A DNA stretch of 64,000 nt from Fibrobacter sp. UWEL (lineage in GTDB: Bacteria; Fibrobacterota; Fibrobacteria; Fibrobacterales; Fibrobacteraceae), in assembly GCF_900142535.1 (NCBI RefSeq), contig NZ_FRBE01000009.1, forward strand, positions 1 through 64,000. The letters are read 5' to 3'. How positions within the stretch are numbered: the first letter of the stretch is position 1; the number at the start of each line of letters is the position of its first letter. Both the position numbers and the translations under genes were made by a program. Shown here piece by piece: positions 34,913 to 43,445 of this stretch. Under the pieces are notes generated by a model. That model saw only the letters and a list, made by a program, of their open reading frames with translations. It made no database searches and was not told the origin of the DNA.

Positions 34913-35240
34913 AATGTCGAACTCCTTCTTGTGTAATTTTCATCGCCAAAGATAAAAAAAAGCAACAAAGGCGGTCAACAAGAATCGTACGAATTTATCC
35001 GTATAAGCAAGATGTGACATAATTTTAAAGTTTCACACCTCACCCACTCCATTTTCTCACAAAAACACACAAAAAAGACCCAAGCACCAGCCAGAGTCTT
35101 CTTTAAATAGTCCGAGAGTTCTCGCCCCCAAGATGATCGACGTTTGGGGAAAGGAAGAGCTCGAGGAGGGCGAAGCCTTCCAACATCCTAACGTTTGGGA
35201 AAGGAGGAGCTCGAGGAGGGCGAAGCCTTCCTCGTTCTCA
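34913..35240. other. Intergenic region with a 41-bp tandem repeat
   Basis: No gene is supported here. The stretch holds the carboxyltransferase promoter side and two near-identical copies of about 40 bp (35141-35181 and 35192-35231, one indel and one substitution). Each copy contains AGCTCGAGGAGGGCGAAGCC and ends just before the AIPR gene stop. A weak A/T-flanked dyad near 35071-35106 might be a terminator for the AIPR gene. Confidence 0.6.
35141..35231. repeat. Direct repeat, 2 x about 40 bp
   Basis: CGTTTGGG(G)AAAGGA(A/G)GAGC followed by TCGAGGAGGGCGAAGCCTTCC occurs at 35141-35181 and 35192-35231, with a period of about 51 bp. It resembles the GAAGCC-rich interspersed repeats elsewhere in the window. 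Confidence 0.8.
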
Positions 35241-37133
35241 TTAGATAAATGCTTCGATGCCTTCGCGGCACTTTTCCCACTGCTTGTTCTTCTTGCACAG
35301 AAGGTCAAGCATCTTTTCGTAGGTAGCCGTGTTGGAGAAGCCCTTCCACAGGCGACGTTCCACAGATTCACCGCTATCCTTGTCGATGGTGGTAATGGTG
35401 TCGTAGTAGTTGGAGTTATCCTTGAATTCGCTAATCAAGATACCCTTCAGGTCGTCGGTATAGATCTTGGAGGCATACTTCAGGATGGATTCATTGAAGT
35501 TCAGTTCGTTTTCAACCAGCCAGTCGAAATCCTGGATAGGATCGCCGTAGATGAGCCAGTGCTTGAGGGCGAGAGCCACAACCAGGTCCTTGACGGCACT
35601 GCGGAAGATGAACTTGTCTTCGAGACGGCCGTTCCAAGTGATGCGGGTCAGCGGATTATCGTCGTTAGCTTCGATGGACACGCCCTTACCCGGGGTCACC
35701 TTACGGATCTTGATGGGAAGGCGAGAAAGGAGCTGCCAAGCCTTGGTGAAAGCGATGGTCTTGCGAACGAAATCGCGTTCCTTTTCCGGAGCCACGCGAA
35801 CGAAGGCGCCGAAGCAACGCTGGTAAAGAGTTTCCTTGTCGAAGATGCAGTCGGAGGAACGGCATTCAGAAAGTTTGCCATCCATCATGAACAGGGTCTT
35901 TGCAAGTTCCGGACGCATGCGGACTTCCAGCTTACGAGTACGAGCCTTCAGACGGACGCCATCCTTATAAACGTAGGTAAAGCCTTCTTCCTGGTAACGC
36001 TGCCAAATGAAGAACTGCAGATCGTCAGCAGCACGCAGGTGGTAGCTGAACACAGGGTTCTGACGGTTGTTAGCCATGGTCACCTGGTTCAGGAAGCTGT
36101 CAGCACCAGGATAGGGCACCACAACCTTAACGAGAACATAGGGGTTCACCGGCTTCTTGCTCTTCTTAGCATACTGTTCGTAGGTGAACAGGGACTGAGC
36201 ACCGTTAATAATCTTGGGACGTTCAATGAACAGAACCTTCTTACCATCGCGATCCTTCAAGCGAAGGTCATCACCGGTAAGGGTCATACCGTTGTGCAGG
36301 AACGGGAAATCGTCCACGTTCACATTCTGGTCATCATTGCGTTCCATGGTCTGGAAAGCATCAATGAGGGCAGCGTTAGTATGAGTGAGGTTACCGAGGT
36401 AAGTACGAATATTGGAGCTGACGATAGCCATGTTATGCTTAGTCTTGAGGCGCTTGCCCAGAGCAACATGGTAGTCAAAAATGGTACGGATGGGGCAGAA
36501 ACCGAGGAACAATTCACCGTGATCGCTGGTGAGGTGCAGCGGTTCGGATTCCATCACAATTTCAAGCTTATCATCAGCGGAGCGGAAATCACGGGTCAAA
36601 TCGTCGTGTTCTGCAGAAATTTCAAGCTTAGCCTTGACTTCGTCCTTCCAGAGAGTCAGCTTACGGCGCATGTCCTTAAGAGAACGTTCCAGTTCGGAGT
36701 CGGTAATATCGCGGCTAGCGCGGGTACGGAGGACAGTGATTTCCAAAGTTTCCATGTAGGGGCGGCTTGCCGGTGCATCGGAATCTTCTTCTTCAGCGTC
36801 ATCGTTAATCTTATTCACAGCCCAGGGATCAGCCTCTTCACGGAGAGACATGAAGAACGGGTTGGTAGGATCGCTGGTACGGAACACAGCAATCTGGAGC
36901 TGCTTCAGGTCGGCATTCAGGTGAGCCACAACCTTTTCGAGGGGAGTATCTTCATCCAGGAAGATGAAGAATTCCATATAGCCCTGGGAGTACTGGAAGC
37001 CATGGAAGCAACCATTTTCATCCAGGTTTAAGTGCCGGAGTGCCTTAATACGATCAGTAGGATCGTTAGGATTGAGACTCAAGAGACTAGCGACGAAAGC
37101 TAGACGGCGTTCCTGTGATTTGGTTAATTCCAT
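35241..37133 (-). CDS. AIPR-family protein (candidate abortive-infection/phage defence)
   Basis: The 630-residue soluble protein carries the AIPR (abortive infection phage resistance) core. The order is VSSNIRTYLGNLTHTNAALI, then FPFLHNGMTLTGDDL, then RPKIINGAQSLFTYEQY, then VKVVVPYPGADSFLNQVTMANNRQNPV. This is the characteristic NIR-x-YLG, NNG-like, IINGAQ(T/S) and NNRQN series. AIPR proteins are associated with phage defence and with methylase/Z1/nuclease conflict islands; their biochemistry is not settled. Here the gene stands alone, with no methylase, nuclease or antitoxin beside it. GAGG lies 5 nt before the ATG, and the promoter is AT-rich with a palindrome at 37166-37182. A mutated nuclease or a housekeeping role cannot be excluded. 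Confidence 0.75.
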   Translation of the reverse strand: MELTKSQERRLAFVASLLSLNPNDPTDRIKALRHLNLDENGCFHGFQYSQGYMEFFIFLDEDTPLEKVVAHLNADLKQLQIAVFRTSDPTNPFFMSLREEADPWAVNKINDDAEEEDSDAPASRPYMETLEITVLRTRASRDITDSELERSLKDMRRKLTLWKDEVKAKLEISAEHDDLTRDFRSADDKLEIVMESEPLHLTSDHGELFLGFCPIRTIFDYHVALGKRLKTKHNMAIVSSNIRTYLGNLTHTNAALIDAFQTMERNDDQNVNVDDFPFLHNGMTLTGDDLRLKDRDGKKVLFIERPKIINGAQSLFTYEQYAKKSKKPVNPYVLVKVVVPYPGADSFLNQVTMANNRQNPVFSYHLRAADDLQFFIWQRYQEEGFTYVYKDGVRLKARTRKLEVRMRPELAKTLFMMDGKLSECRSSDCIFDKETLYQRCFGAFVRVAPEKERDFVRKTIAFTKAWQLLSRLPIKIRKVTPGKGVSIEANDDNPLTRITWNGRLEDKFIFRSAVKDLVVALALKHWLIYGDPIQDFDWLVENELNFNESILKYASKIYTDDLKGILISEFKDNSNYYDTITTIDKDSGESVERRLWKGFSNTATYEKMLDLLCKKNKQWEKCREGIEAFI

Positions 37134-37401
37134 TTTTTCCTCAGCTTCTAAATGGGTAAAAATCGGGTATACTTTATATACCTTTATATTACCTATATAT
37201 TTACGCCCCTAAAAATAGCTTCAAAAAGGGGACTTTGAGCATAAAAAAGTCAAAAAAAGTCAAAACCAGCTACTTTTTTTTCAAAACAGCGCCCTTTTTA
37301 TAAACATTTGAGCACCAAAACTTCCTTTTTTACGTTTTTTAGCAATACGCAATCTCTTTTCAAATTAAAAAAGCTATGATTACTTCTATAGGAGTTTTAC
37401 T
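37134..37401. other. AT-rich divergent intergenic region
   Basis: This 268-bp spacer lies between the divergent AIPR and LRR genes. It is much richer in A/T than its surroundings, with repeats AAAAAGTCAAAA (37245-37265) and several T and A runs. It presumably holds both promoters; no RNA gene is seen. Confidence 0.6.
37166..37193 (-). promoter_or_regulatory. Palindromic AT-rich promoter/operator before the AIPR gene
   Basis: GGTATA (37166-37171) and TATACC (37177-37182) form a perfect inverted repeat with a 5-nt spacer. A related TATTACC follows at 37187-37193. On the minus strand this gives GGTAATATAAAGGTATATAAAG, which contains TATAAA/TATAAT-like -10 candidates about 30-60 bp before the start codon. 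Confidence 0.5.
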
Positions 37402-38154
37402 ATGAATTTGCTCGACGTCATTGCAAAAGCTAAGGCAGACAAGGCCACTACCCTGGACTTGTCTCAGCAGAATATCCGTATTCTTCCCCAGGAACTTTTT
37501 GAACTGACCCAGCTGGAAGAGCTGAATCTCGACCGCAACATGCTGGTGGAGATTCCCGACGATATCGGTAAACTGAAAAACCTGAAGAAACTCTCCATTA
37601 GCGAAAACGACCTGATGGAACTTCCCGAAGCCATTGGCGAACTGACCAAGTTGGAACACCTGTACCTAGGTTACAACAGTCTGTCCGAACTTCCGGACAC
37701 CGTCGGTAAGCTGACCAAGCTCCAGAACGTGAACATTGCCAAGAACCAACTTCTGGATCTGACCAACGAAGTGGGCAAGTGGGTGAACGTGACCAAGCTG
37801 TCCCTCCACGACAACATGCTCTCTGAAATTCCCGCCACCCTGGGCAAGCTCAAGAAATTGAAGAAGCTCTACCTGGATAACAATGACCTGAGCAGCATCC
37901 CCGCCGCACTGGGACATCTGGAATCCCTGGAAATTCTCATGGTCTCCGGCAACAGCCTGGGAGCCATCCCCTCCGAATTCAGCAACCTGAAAAAGTTGAA
38001 GGAACTGGTGCTGGACGCCAACCAGTTGGCAACCCTCCCCGAAAGCCTGGCAGAATGCGACAGCCTGGAAACCATCTCCGTCATCGAAAATCCGCTGGAA
38101 GTCGGCATCCCCCGCGTCCTCCAGGACAAGAAGGGTCTCAACATTGACCAGTAA
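37402..38154 (+). CDS. Leucine-rich repeat protein
   Basis: The 250-residue protein consists almost entirely of about nine 23-residue leucine-rich repeats of the form LxxLPxxIGxLxxLxxLxLxxN (for example LEELNLDRNMLVEIPDDIGK and LKKLYLDNNDLSSIPAALGH). It has no signal peptide or membrane segment, so it is probably a cytoplasmic interaction scaffold. AGGAG precedes the ATG. Its 3' end overlaps the start of the first S41 protease by 11 nt, so the genes are translationally coupled. Confidence 0.9.
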   Translation: MNLLDVIAKAKADKATTLDLSQQNIRILPQELFELTQLEELNLDRNMLVEIPDDIGKLKNLKKLSISENDLMELPEAIGELTKLEHLYLGYNSLSELPDTVGKLTKLQNVNIAKNQLLDLTNEVGKWVNVTKLSLHDNMLSEIPATLGKLKKLKKLYLDNNDLSSIPAALGHLESLEILMVSGNSLGAIPSEFSNLKKLKELVLDANQLATLPESLAECDSLETISVIENPLEVGIPRVLQDKKGLNIDQ

Positions 38155-39418
38155 GTTTTTTCAAAAACTTGCATTAAAAGCGGCGATTCTCTTCGTCGCT
38201 TTTTTGCACTTTAGTTGTTCCGATTTTTTTGAACCCGTAAAAAGCACTCCTACCCCAACGGAGTACGAGTATAACTATTGGCTTTTGCAACGGCAGTATT
38301 TGTTCGAAGACGAGCTTGAAGCGCTGGATCCCGAAGGAGATTCCGTCCAAGCGCTTTACAGTCTGCTATCCGATCCCTATACCCGATATATTCCTCCCTC
38401 CAAGAGCGAGGCCGCAACCACCAGTATGAACACCAGTATCGTGGCAGGCGATGTGGGGATGGAATACTACTTGGGAGACACCGAGTACCCTCTCTTCGTC
38501 TATAGGGTGTACCCTAGCAGCCCAGCAGGCAGAGCAGGTATTCCCCGCTATGGAAACATTATCGAAGTTAACGGTATCCAGTTAACGGGCGAACGAGCCT
38601 ACGACATTTACGACTCCGTCCTTTCCCAGAACAAGGAAATCTCCCTGACCATCATCTACAAACGGGACTCCCTTCATTTCGACCTGACCAAGGAGGATGT
38701 CTACGCTCCTACTGTACTACTGGACACTTTGAACGAAACCGAGTTCATCATCATTCGAGGGTTTAAACAAACTACCGCGGACAAGGAATACGGATCCTAT
38801 GGTGAATTGAAGAGCCTTCTGGAATCGCTTCCCAACGACAACGTCCCCCGAGTTTTGGACCTTCGCGACAATCCTGGAGGCCACGTCAACCAGTGTGTTG
38901 CCATGGCGGATCTTTTCGTAAAGAGCGGAAAATTGTCTACTCGAAGCTGGCGTGACATTGAACCCGACGGAAAGTCCATTAAGAAAACAAAAACCATCGT
39001 AGCCTCAGCAGGTGATGCTGGCGAAGGAAAGCCCTTTATTATTCTGTTGAACAAATCCAGCGCCAGCTGCTCAGAGATTTTTGCAGCAGCAGTGGCAGAA
39101 GGCGCAGACATCCCTGTGGTGGGAACCGCCAGCTATGGAAAAGGCATCGGGCAAACCACATGGAGTACCATTGACAAGGGGCTAGCAATCATTACGAATC
39201 TGGAATTCCTTACCCCCAAGGGAAACTCTTACCATAAGAAGGGAATCCAGCCAGACTACGCCTGTGAATCCGGCGCGACCGTTCAATGCGCACTTGAGGC
39301 TATCCAAAAAATTTACGGAAAGAAATCTCTCGAAAAAATCGGAACTCACATCACTGAAGACATCCAACCGATTTCTCGTCAAAAGAATATATTGGGCGGA
39401 GCTTATTTGGATTTATAA
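38144..39418 (+). CDS. S41-family (C-terminal processing) protease lipoprotein
   Basis: The 424-residue protein has a lipoprotein signal ending LHFSC (about residue 25) and a PDZ-like region (about 100-155, VYRVYPSSPAGRAGIPRYGNII). The S41 catalytic domain has LRDNPGGHVNQC, the serine in SSASCSEIFAAA and the lysine in GTASYGKGIGQ. It should cleave protein C-termini in the envelope. The only start that keeps the signal peptide is TTG at 38144, with AAGAAGG about 9 nt upstream, inside the LRR gene. Its paralogue follows 14 bp downstream. Confidence 0.87.
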   Translation: MTSKFFQKLALKAAILFVAFLHFSCSDFFEPVKSTPTPTEYEYNYWLLQRQYLFEDELEALDPEGDSVQALYSLLSDPYTRYIPPSKSEAATTSMNTSIVAGDVGMEYYLGDTEYPLFVYRVYPSSPAGRAGIPRYGNIIEVNGIQLTGERAYDIYDSVLSQNKEISLTIIYKRDSLHFDLTKEDVYAPTVLLDTLNETEFIIIRGFKQTTADKEYGSYGELKSLLESLPNDNVPRVLDLRDNPGGHVNQCVAMADLFVKSGKLSTRSWRDIEPDGKSIKKTKTIVASAGDAGEGKPFIILLNKSSASCSEIFAAAVAEGADIPVVGTASYGKGIGQTTWSTIDKGLAIITNLEFLTPKGNSYHKKGIQPDYACESGATVQCALEAIQKIYGKKSLEKIGTHITEDIQPISRQKNILGGAYLDL

Positions 39419-39432
39419 ATTGGGAGGAACAA

Positions 39433-40887
39433 ATGAGTATTAAAATGAAAAAGAATCTTTTGGGCATAAGCCTTATTTCCGCATTAGCATTTGTAGGATG
39501 CTCTTCGGATAGCGACAACGAGGGAATCATTCTCCCCAGTACTACCGCAGGAGAACAAGTTGCAGGATCCAGTAGTTCCCAAAATCAAATTCCCGACGAA
39601 CTTGAATACAACTACGAGTTACTCAATTTCTACTACTTCTACGCCCACTTGGATAACGAGCTGAGCGAGGATATCCAGGATTACTACAACTCCCCCTTCC
39701 AAGATAGTTACGGATATAGCGCATGCACAATTAGGTACACCGACGTATGCTACATGTATTCTAAAATGCAGGATCGTTTTACCCGTTACTACGACCCCAA
39801 TTACGCAAGCCGCGTGTACGCCATGCTGAACGAATCTGAATCCGCGGTAGGTATCGGTGCAGAGATCGATTCCGTTGCCGCAGGTGACCAAGGCGCCCTG
39901 GTATTTTCCCAGGTCTATCCTAAATCCCCTGCAGAAAAAGCCGGGGTAAAAGCAAACGACACCTTGCTCACCGTCGAGAACACTGTTCCCGGCTCCACCA
40001 AGGCACTTGAAACTCTCCTGACAGGCAAGGAAGGGGATTCCGTCGCAGTGGAAGTAAAACGTGGACAAGACACACTAGCAATGAAAATCGAAATTGCCCA
40101 ATATCAGGTGCCTACGGTTTTCGTCAGCTACAAGGATTCCATTCCCGTCATCCACATTACAGAATTCACCAGTAAAACCGTCAACGACAGTGGTACCTAT
40201 GCCGAATTCAAGGAAGCACTTAGAGCAACAGAAGGCGCCAAGGCAACCATCATCGACCTTCGCGATAATCCGGGCGGAGACGTTGATCAGTGCAACAGCA
40301 TTTCTGCAGAATTGCTAAGCAACGGAGACACGGTTATCATCGACATCGAAACCAACGTGGATTCCACCTTCAAGAATGGGAAATTTAACTACGTCCAGGT
40401 ATTCGATACCGTCACTTACACAGCAACAAGAGATGGCATCGGCAAGGACCGTTACTATGTATTCCTGTCCAGCGACACCTCCGCCAGCTGTGCAGAAGTC
40501 TTGTTGTCCGCAATGACCGTCAACAGAAAATCTCCTGTGGTCGGCCTCAACTCCTACGGTAAGGGAATCGGCCAGTACCTACTACCCACCGTCAAGAACG
40601 GTCTAGCCCTAATCACCGGACTTCGTTCCATGGATAAGAACGGAGACGTTTACCACACCTTTGGCATCGCCCCGGACTTTGAAATCGAAGATCCTGATGA
40701 ACAGTTGGCAAAGGCTGTGGAATTGGCTAAGGATCCTTTCAAGATTGAACATACTGCAGGGTATGGAAAGGAAAATACGGGCAACTTCCTTAAGAAGGCT
40801 CGCCCTGCAAGCAGCGAAGGATTCTTCCCCAAGAACAGGAAGGAATTCTACAAATCTCTCAACGGCGCCTTACGCAACAAGAAGTAA
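39433..40887 (+). CDS. Second S41-family protease lipoprotein (paralogue)
   Basis: The 484-residue protein has a lipoprotein signal ending AFVGC (about residue 23) and an acidic Ser/Gly linker. A PDZ-like region follows (VFSQVYPKSPAEKAGVKANDTLL), then an S41 domain with LRDNPGGDVDQC, the serine in TSASCAEVLLSA and the lysine in NSYGKGIGQ. It shares domain order and several motifs with its upstream neighbour, so the two look like a tandem duplication that has diverged. GGGAGG precedes the ATG. A terminator follows the gene. Confidence 0.88.
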   Translation: MSIKMKKNLLGISLISALAFVGCSSDSDNEGIILPSTTAGEQVAGSSSSQNQIPDELEYNYELLNFYYFYAHLDNELSEDIQDYYNSPFQDSYGYSACTIRYTDVCYMYSKMQDRFTRYYDPNYASRVYAMLNESESAVGIGAEIDSVAAGDQGALVFSQVYPKSPAEKAGVKANDTLLTVENTVPGSTKALETLLTGKEGDSVAVEVKRGQDTLAMKIEIAQYQVPTVFVSYKDSIPVIHITEFTSKTVNDSGTYAEFKEALRATEGAKATIIDLRDNPGGDVDQCNSISAELLSNGDTVIIDIETNVDSTFKNGKFNYVQVFDTVTYTATRDGIGKDRYYVFLSSDTSASCAEVLLSAMTVNRKSPVVGLNSYGKGIGQYLLPTVKNGLALITGLRSMDKNGDVYHTFGIAPDFEIEDPDEQLAKAVELAKDPFKIEHTAGYGKENTGNFLKKARPASSEGFFPKNRKEFYKSLNGALRNKK

Positions 40888-40907
40888 TTCGCCAGTGATA
40901 AAAAAGC

Positions 40908-40938
40908 AAAAAGTCCGACATAAAGTCGGACTTTTTTT
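40908..40938 (+). terminator. Terminator after the S41 protease pair
   Basis: AAAAAGTCCGAC (40908-40919) and GTCGGACTTTTT (40925-40936) form a 12-bp stem followed by more T. It could also serve the convergent M23 gene. Confidence 0.9.
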
Positions 40939-40962
40939 TCTGGAAAAATTTAAGAGGGAGGT

Positions 40963-42273
40963 TTAAAGTTTGATCATTCGGACCATCACTTCCGTCGTAT
41001 CATTGGCCTTGACCGCAGGAGCAGCCAAGGTCTTTTCAATCTGACTTCGAATTTCAACTACCTGTTTCTGAAGACGAGCAAGGCGTTCACCCGTAAGCTT
41101 TGGTGCCGCAATCATCGTCTTGCTTGCAGGATTGATCCAGGCGCCCTTTTCGTTCTTGAAGCCCAAGTGAAGGTGAGGACCGGTGCTGCGGCCCGTATTA
41201 CCCACGCGGCCAATAACCTGACGTGCAGCCACATGAGTACCCACACCCACACCGCGGGTAGAGAGATGCATGTACCAGCTTTCAGAGTTATCACGATGAC
41301 GAATGGCAATCTTGTTACCGCTAAATTCGTCATATCCAGATACAGTAACGTTTCCTTCTGCAACAGCATAAACCGGAGTTCCAACGGGATTTCCACCGTA
41401 GTCAATACCATGATGGGCCTTACGCTGACCGGTAATAGGATGGATGCGAGAGCCGAAGGGGCTTGTAATGTGGAGGCGGTCCAGAGGGTAGCGAAGTCCA
41501 TCAAAAATCAGTGCTTCACCCTTTTCTGTATAATGAGTGTTGAAGGAACTCTTGGGATCTCCATCATCATAGCGGAAGGCCTCGTGATGTCCTACCACAC
41601 GGCCATTGAATTCTGCGTATACCACCTTACCGGAAATCCAGATAGAATCCTGATAGAACGTTTCCTCCAGAAGGATGCGGAAACTATCTCCCGGCTGAGC
41701 CTGAGCGAAGGCTACCTTACACTGGAGAACTCCACTGACAATGCCCACCATACGGCCAGGAATACCCACCTTAAAAAGAGTGCCATTCAAGGTACTGCCC
41801 GCAGCAAGAGTTCCCTCGAAAATGGACAATCTGCGAACAACAGGCTTATCCAATCTGCTGTAAACGTAGCCTCCATCGGTTTTGGTCAACATATGGACTG
41901 TAGCAGGATTGGTCGCATATCTGAAACGCTGGACGCTGCCAGCAGAATCAATGGCCGCATAAAAGACCTGTCCCACGCGCATGGCGGAAAGTTCTACACT
42001 GTCCTGCATGGCAAGGACAATCTTCCCGCGTTCCGTCTGGTTGATATGCATACGGGAGAGAACCTGGAATAAGCCATCACCCGCACGAACGGTATCGTTT
42101 TCAATATCCCAATTCACAGGCACAAACTGAGTGTTTTCAATAACAGACTGTAGAGAATCCACCTTAGCCTTCAGGACCTGCCCCTCGGCTTTTAAGGATT
42201 CAATCTTCTTTTCTTCATTACAGGCCGTAAATATTAAAGCAAGTATTGCACAAACGGCAAGCTTACGCACCAT
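40963..42273 (-). CDS. M23-family (LytM) peptidase lipoprotein
   Basis: The 436-residue protein has a lipoprotein signal (LIFTAC, Cys about residue 18), a short coiled-coil (20-45) and a middle domain. A LytM/M23 domain near the C-terminus has HHGIDYGGNPVGTPVYAVAEG, WYMHLS and PHLHLGF, all the metal and catalytic residues. It should cut peptidoglycan cross-links or regulate such cutting. The start at 42273 has GAGGTG 5 nt upstream. It is separated from the FKBP gene upstream by a terminator. Confidence 0.9.
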   Translation of the reverse strand: MVRKLAVCAILALIFTACNEEKKIESLKAEGQVLKAKVDSLQSVIENTQFVPVNWDIENDTVRAGDGLFQVLSRMHINQTERGKIVLAMQDSVELSAMRVGQVFYAAIDSAGSVQRFRYATNPATVHMLTKTDGGYVYSRLDKPVVRRLSIFEGTLAAGSTLNGTLFKVGIPGRMVGIVSGVLQCKVAFAQAQPGDSFRILLEETFYQDSIWISGKVVYAEFNGRVVGHHEAFRYDDGDPKSSFNTHYTEKGEALIFDGLRYPLDRLHITSPFGSRIHPITGQRKAHHGIDYGGNPVGTPVYAVAEGNVTVSGYDEFSGNKIAIRHRDNSESWYMHLSTRGVGVGTHVAARQVIGRVGNTGRSTGPHLHLGFKNEKGAWINPASKTMIAAPKLTGERLARLQKQVVEIRSQIEKTLAAPAVKANDTTEVMVRMIKL

Positions 42274-42330
42274 GAACACCTCAGTAAATATCAACAGAAA
42301 ATGCAAAAGTAAAGTTGGAGTTTACAAAAT

Positions 42331-42360
42331 AAAAAAATTCCCCGGATTGTCTCCAGGGAA
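42331..42360 (-). terminator. Terminator after the FKBP gene
   Basis: On the minus strand TTCCCTGGA pairs with TCCGGGGAA (9 bp with one G-U, 42338-42360) and is followed by a run of seven T. Confidence 0.8.
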
Positions 42361-42393
42361 CTTTCGAAAAGACTTTTCTAATCTAGGAAATCT

Positions 42394-43299
42394 TTACTGT
42401 GCTGCGGCAGCTGCGGGAGCAGCGGGTGCGGCAGGTGCAGCTGCAGGAGCTGCGGTTTCAGCCTTAGCAGGAGCAGCCTTCTTAGGGGCCTTCTTTTCTG
42501 CCTTAGGAGCAGCCTTCACTTCCGGCTTTGCAGGTTCTGCAGGCTTAACTTCTTCAGCAGCGTGGGTGTCGATCAATTCCATTTCGAACACGAGAGTGCT
42601 GTTACCCGGAATCTGCGGGCCACGACCACGAGGACCGTAAGCGATGTCGCTAGGAATCCATGCGGTAACCTTTTCGCCCACCTTCATGAGCTTCAGCATT
42701 TCGGTCCAACCCGGAATCACTGCGCCAATGGGGAATTCCAGAGGCTGGCCACGGTCAACAGAGCTGTCGAACTTGGTGCCGTCCAGAAGAGTACCAGTGT
42801 AGTGAACCTTGACGATGTGGCCATCGGCAGGAGTAGCACCATCAGCATTACCTTCGGTAATTACCTTGTACTGAAGACCACTTTCGGTGGTAATCACGCC
42901 TTCAGCAGTCTTGTTCTTTGCAAGGAATGCTTCACCGGCAGCCTTGTTAGCTTCTGCAGCCAGGCTATCCTTCATTTCCTTTTCCTTCTGGCGAGACTGA
43001 GAAAGATTATTGAGAGTTTCAAACACGACGGAGTCAACCATCAGGTACTTGGTGGAATCTTCGTTATAACGTTCCTTGAAAGCCTGAATGAACAGATCCA
43101 CATCCAGATCAATAGAGTCACGAGTGACCAGCTGGAAGTGAGCCTGGTTACCAAAGTGAGCACCGAGAGCGTAGCTATACTTTTCCTTTTCGGTAACCAA
43201 AGAAGTCTTAGTCTGAGCGGCACCACCCTGGCAGAACTGATCGCAACCGGTCATAGCCAAAGCAAGAGCGCCTGCAGCAATAATCAATTTCTTGTTCAT
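42394..43299 (-). CDS. FKBP-type peptidyl-prolyl isomerase lipoprotein
   Basis: The 301-residue protein has a lipoprotein signal ending AMTGC (Cys about residue 19), an FkpA/Mip-like helical dimerisation region (about 30-140) and a full FKBP domain. The FKBP motifs include VKVHYTGTLLDGTKFDSS, PLEFPIGAVIPGWTEML and PSDIAYGPRGRGP. The last 55 residues are an Ala/Pro/Lys-rich tail (AAPAAAPAAPAAPAAAAA), probably flexible and surface- or wall-interacting. It folds envelope proteins. The start has AAGGA at 7 nt. Confidence 0.93.
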   Translation of the reverse strand: MNKKLIIAAGALALAMTGCDQFCQGGAAQTKTSLVTEKEKYSYALGAHFGNQAHFQLVTRDSIDLDVDLFIQAFKERYNEDSTKYLMVDSVVFETLNNLSQSRQKEKEMKDSLAAEANKAAGEAFLAKNKTAEGVITTESGLQYKVITEGNADGATPADGHIVKVHYTGTLLDGTKFDSSVDRGQPLEFPIGAVIPGWTEMLKLMKVGEKVTAWIPSDIAYGPRGRGPQIPGNSTLVFEMELIDTHAAEEVKPAEPAKPEVKAAPKAEKKAPKKAAPAKAETAAPAAAPAAPAAPAAAAAQ

Positions 43300-43445
43300 T
43301 CTTATTCCTTTTTTTATAGACTTATGTCCATTTTTGTTTGTTTCCCGAAAAAATAACAAAAATCCCATACCAAAGGCACGGATAAACTCTTTTTTACCAA
43401 AAGTTTTTCATATATTGCCCTCAATAAGTAAATCAAGGAATTTTT

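Noticed and set aside
33308-34936. Plus-strand open frame of 542 codons opposite the carboxyltransferase gene
   Set aside because: Antisense shadow of a highly conserved enzyme gene. No RBS or recognisable domain.
35133-37031. Plus-strand open frame of 632 codons opposite the AIPR gene
   Set aside because: The composition is that of an antisense shadow. The minus-strand frame has a strong RBS and AIPR motifs.
43380-43445. Possible glmS ribozyme before glmS
   Set aside because: The gap upstream of glmS is too short and shows none of the ribozyme core sequence. The start is an ordinary AAGGA-led ATG.
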